Below are positions 5,067 to 7,762 of a stretch of 7,762 bases of DNA, piece after piece. The DNA is from Avichristensenella sp031550455. Its GTDB lineage: Bacteria; Bacillota; Clostridia; Christensenellales; Aristaeellaceae. The notes under the pieces are model-generated. The model was given only the letters and a program-made list of their open reading frames with translations, did not search any database and had not been told where the DNA came from. Where the stretch lies: positions 1 through 7,762 of the forward strand of contig JAVBOQ010000113.1 of NCBI GenBank assembly GCA_031550455.1. The letters run 5' to 3'. The number at the start of each line of letters is the position of its first letter. Position 1 is the stretch's first letter. A program made the translations under genes and the position numbers.

Positions 5067-7535
5067 ATGCCAGAAATTCGGATGTGGTGGCAGGCCGCGG
5101 ACGAGCCGTACCATTGCCGCCCGGACGACCCGGCTTTTTCGCTGGACCCGCCGCCGGAGGACGGCAGCCCCCGCGCGCTCACGGCGCGTCCGGGCCAGAA
5201 CGCGGCGATCCAACTGATGCTGGAATCCGACTGCGATACGGCCGTTAAATCCGTTGCGTTTGAGCCGGTTTGGCAGGCCATCGTTCCGGCGCTCGGCGGC
5301 GTTGACCGGTTTGGGAAGCCGTTTCAAAAGGTGATGCCGCTCGCGGCCGGCCGCCCGTGGCCCCTCTGGATGCTGATCAAAACGCCGATGACCGCGTCCG
5401 GCGAGCACAGGATCGAATGCCGCGTCGAGCTTTTGGACGGCTCGCGCCATACCCTTCCGCTGAGCCTGAACCTCTGCGGCGACCCGGTCTGGCGCGGCGG
5501 TGAGGACGACATGGACACGCTCGCGCGGCTTTCCTGGCTTGCTTCCGCAACGGGCTGCGAGGACACGGTGACCGCGCCGTACCTGCCGGTCGCGGTTTGC
5601 GGGAATCGCGTGTCGATCCTGGGCCGCGACATCGAGATCGGCGCGGACGGGCTGCCGGACAGGATGCTGACGCGCTTCACCGGCATCAACGACGCGCTGC
5701 TTGACGAAGGGACCGATATTTTCGCCGCGCCCGCGAAGCTGGAAGCCGTGCGGAACGGCGCTCCGGTCGCGCTGACCGGTTCCTGCAGGATCGTTTCGGC
5801 GACGGCCACGCGCGCCGCGTGGCGCGCGGAGCTGTCGGGCGGCGGGCTGGCGCTCGAAATCGACGGCAGCGCCGAGTTTGACGGCTGGATGCACTTTGAG
5901 GCGCGCTGGACGGCGGATTCGGTCGTCGCGCTGGACGATATCCGGCTGGTGCTAAAGCCAACGCGGGCCTTCGCGCGGTGGTTCTCCGGCGTCGGCACGA
6001 TGGCGGTCGAGTATCCGGAAACGCACCGCTGGCGCTGGGACCGGCAAAAGCATCAGGACGGCTTCTTCTGCGGCGGCATGAACGGCGGCGTCGTCGTTCG
6101 GCCTTTGGACGAAAACTATGTCCGGCCCTACTGCAACATCTACTATAAATTCGGCCCGAGGAACCAGCCGAAGGCGTGGGTCAACGGCGGCGAGGGGCAT
6201 TTCGCGCTGGACCGGCGCGACGGATACACGGAGCTTGCGTACCACACCGGCCCGCTGACGGTCAAAATCGGCGAGTCGGTCCGCACTGACTTCGACATCG
6301 GCTTCACACCGTTCAAGCTGGTCAGCCAGGCCGCGCACTACGGCGTGCGCTACTATCAGGCGCCCGGTGAAACCAGCCCGGACGAGTGGATCGCGACCGC
6401 CAAGCGCATCTGCGCGACGCACGTTAACGTGCACCACGCGAAAGAGATTTATCCTTTCATCAACTATCCGATGTACGACGGCCCGGCGATGCGCGACTTC
6501 GCGGCGGCCGCGCACGCGGCCGGGCTCAAGATGAAACCGTACTACACCGTGCGCGAGCTGACCAGCAAATTGCCCGAGTTCTTCCCGCTTCGAAGCCTCG
6601 GCGCGGAAATCTTCGCGATGCCGAAGTTCAACTTTGGCGGCGTGCCGGGCCAGGGCGACAAGGACGAATGGCTGCGCGAGGAATGCGGCAACGACGTGCT
6701 GCCTGCCTGGAAGGCCGTGTTCACCAAGGGCAAGTACGCCGGAACCTGCGACCCGTCGGTCATCGTCAACCCTGCGAGCCGGATCGTCAACTTCTACATC
6801 GAAGGGCTGCGCTGGATGTGCGAAAACTTTGGAATCGACGGCATCTATGTCGACGACACAGGCCTTGACCGCCACGCGCTTCGGCGCGCCCGCCGCGTGC
6901 TGGACGGGCGGAGGCCCGGCGCGAAGATCGACCTGCACTCCTGGAACCATTTCCACGACGAGTACGGCGAATCGTGGGGCCACAACGCGGTGATGTACGC
7001 GGAGCTCTTCCCGTACGTCGATTCGCTGTGGTTCGGCGAAGGGTTCGATTTTAACGAGATATCGCCGACCGAAATGCTCGTCGAGTGCTCCGGGCTGCCG
7101 TTCGGGCTGATGAGCGAGATGCTTGAGGGCGGCGGCAACCCGTGGCGCGGGTTGCTGTTCGGCGAGACGCGCCGCGCGGGCTGGCAGCAGAAGGGGCCGG
7201 AAGGCGTGTGGGCGATGCGCGCGGCGTACGGGTTTGACCGGGCGAAGATGCGCGGCTGGTGGGAGGAAAACCCGCCCGCGAAGGCGGACGATCCGCGCGT
7301 GCTGGTCACGCTGTACGAGCTGCCGGAAGGCGCGATGCTCTGCGCGGCGAGCTTCGCCGAGTCGCCGGTCTCGGTGACGTTCGACCTTTCCAACCTAGGG
7401 TTTCAGCCGGTCTCGGCGCACCTGCCCGAGATCGCGAACGTGCAGAAAAAAGCGGCCGCGCGGCCGGATCAGGCGTTTGAAATCGGGCCGCGCGAGGGCG
7501 TGGTCATCTTCCTGCAGAAAGGAACATGCGCATGA
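5067..7535 (+). CDS. Putative glycoside hydrolase, GH123/DUF6067-like
   Basis: This 822-residue protein has no signal peptide. I read two N-terminal beta-rich regions (about 1-140 and 150-420), a TIM barrel (about 430-740) and a small C-terminal beta domain (about 745-820). Motifs fit bacterial 'glycoside hydrolase domain-containing' proteins of the DUF6067/GH123 N-terminal type: RWRWDRQKHQDGFFCGGMNGG (320-340 region), HVNVHHAKEIYPFINYP, KMKPYYTVREL, GIDGIYVDDTGLDR (589-602), KIDLHSWNHF and SLWFGEGFDF (653-662). Candidate catalytic acids are D596, D597, E658 and E497, on or near barrel strand ends; this is inference, not a proven set. The substrate is unknown; the downstream GH29 gene hints at fucosylated glycans. 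The ATG at 5067 has GAGG (5053-5056) ten bases upstream. The stop overlaps the next start as ATGA. Confidence 0.75.
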   Translation: MPEIRMWWQAADEPYHCRPDDPAFSLDPPPEDGSPRALTARPGQNAAIQLMLESDCDTAVKSVAFEPVWQAIVPALGGVDRFGKPFQKVMPLAAGRPWPLWMLIKTPMTASGEHRIECRVELLDGSRHTLPLSLNLCGDPVWRGGEDDMDTLARLSWLASATGCEDTVTAPYLPVAVCGNRVSILGRDIEIGADGLPDRMLTRFTGINDALLDEGTDIFAAPAKLEAVRNGAPVALTGSCRIVSATATRAAWRAELSGGGLALEIDGSAEFDGWMHFEARWTADSVVALDDIRLVLKPTRAFARWFSGVGTMAVEYPETHRWRWDRQKHQDGFFCGGMNGGVVVRPLDENYVRPYCNIYYKFGPRNQPKAWVNGGEGHFALDRRDGYTELAYHTGPLTVKIGESVRTDFDIGFTPFKLVSQAAHYGVRYYQAPGETSPDEWIATAKRICATHVNVHHAKEIYPFINYPMYDGPAMRDFAAAAHAAGLKMKPYYTVRELTSKLPEFFPLRSLGAEIFAMPKFNFGGVPGQGDKDEWLREECGNDVLPAWKAVFTKGKYAGTCDPSVIVNPASRIVNFYIEGLRWMCENFGIDGIYVDDTGLDRHALRRARRVLDGRRPGAKIDLHSWNHFHDEYGESWGHNAVMYAELFPYVDSLWFGEGFDFNEISPTEMLVECSGLPFGLMSEMLEGGGNPWRGLLFGETRRAGWQQKGPEGVWAMRAAYGFDRAKMRGWWEENPPAKADDPRVLVTLYELPEGAMLCAASFAESPVSVTFDLSNLGFQPVSAHLPEIANVQKKAAARPDQAFEIGPREGVVIFLQKGTCA

Positions 7536-7762
7536 GCGAAGAAATCATCGAGCAGGGCGTGCACAGCTACAGCGCGGCGGACACGTACGTCGCGCCTGTG
7601 GATCCGGTTCTCAAAGAGCGGCTTGAATGGTTTCAGGACCAGAAGCTCGCGCTGATGATGCACTGGGGCCCGTACAGCCAGCTCGGGCTGGTCGAGTCGT
7701 GGGCGCTTTCCGACGAGGACGCCGAATGGTCGCGCGACGGCGTCGACTGGACCGGCGACGGC
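7532..7762 (+). CDS. GH29 alpha-L-fucosidase-like protein (N-terminal part only)
   Basis: The first 77 codons are present; the gene continues past the window end. The product starts MSEEIIEQGVHSYSAADTY and contains WFQDQKLALMMHWGPYSQ (residues 33-50), followed by LGLVESWALSDEDAEWSRD. This matches the first barrel strand of family 29 alpha-L-fucosidases, where the HWG motif (H44-W45-G46) and the following E-x-W contact fucose. The catalytic Asp and acid/base are downstream and cannot be checked. There is no signal peptide, so a cytoplasmic enzyme is likely. The ATG at 7532 overlaps the TGA of the previous gene (ATGA), implying translational coupling. AAAGGA at 7518-7523 sits 8 bases upstream. 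An in-frame ATG at 7526 is too close to that site to be preferred. Confidence 0.9.
   Translation, partial: MSEEIIEQGVHSYSAADTYVAPVDPVLKERLEWFQDQKLALMMHWGPYSQLGLVESWALSDEDAEWSRDGVDWTGDG

Noticed and set aside
5952..6983. Minus-strand open frame of 343 codons opposite the GH123-like gene
   Set aside because: The composition is low-complexity Arg/Val/Ala and it shows no known motif. The opposite strand encodes a clear enzyme.

Overview
The window looks like chromosomal DNA of a high-G+C member of the Clostridia (Bacillota), probably a gut-type anaerobe. This rests on strong GGAGG-type ribosome binding sites, sigma-A-like promoters in short AT-rich gaps, a clostridial-style aldo/keto reductase with a ferredoxin tail, a 445-residue glutamate dehydrogenase and a set of cytoplasmic glycan-degrading enzymes. 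The lineage is inferred from gene content and style only; no rRNA or marker gene is present.

Left block, minus strand, about 1-2750: read in its own direction this is gdhA (NADP-type glutamate dehydrogenase, start at 2687), then an aldo/keto reductase with two C-terminal [4Fe-4S] motifs (177-1322), then the first 54 codons of a GH4 6-phospho-beta-glucosidase-like gene (1-164), which runs off the window. Gaps of 27 and 12 bases and a promoter-like sequence only ahead of gdhA suggest one transcript. Ammonium assimilation, a redox protein and an NAD-dependent glycosidase would then be made together.

Middle: an AT-rich divergent promoter region (2688-2872) with spaced A-tracts separates gdhA from a plus-strand gene (2873-3607). 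That gene encodes a 244-residue protein with two Myb/SANT-like helix-turn-helix repeats, a probable DNA-binding protein of unknown target. It is followed by a non-coding stretch of about 380 bases (3608-3991) packed with eight different inverted repeats in 290 bases, one with a perfect 16-bp stem. This is the least explained part of the window.

Right block, plus strand, 3907-7762: a good promoter (TTGATT-17-TATAGT), with a palindrome just upstream of it and a LacI/CcpA-like operator core at the predicted transcription start, drives three genes. They encode a CBM9-like protein (3992-5026), an 822-residue GH123/DUF6067-like putative glycoside hydrolase (5067-7535) and a GH29 alpha-L-fucosidase-like protein (7532 to the window end, ATGA overlap). 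None has a signal peptide, so the set appears to act in the cytoplasm on imported, probably fucosylated, oligosaccharides. The substrate is inferred from the GH29 neighbour only.

No rRNA, tRNA, transposase, phage gene or CRISPR array was seen. The many long antisense reading frames are shadows caused by the high G+C coding bias.
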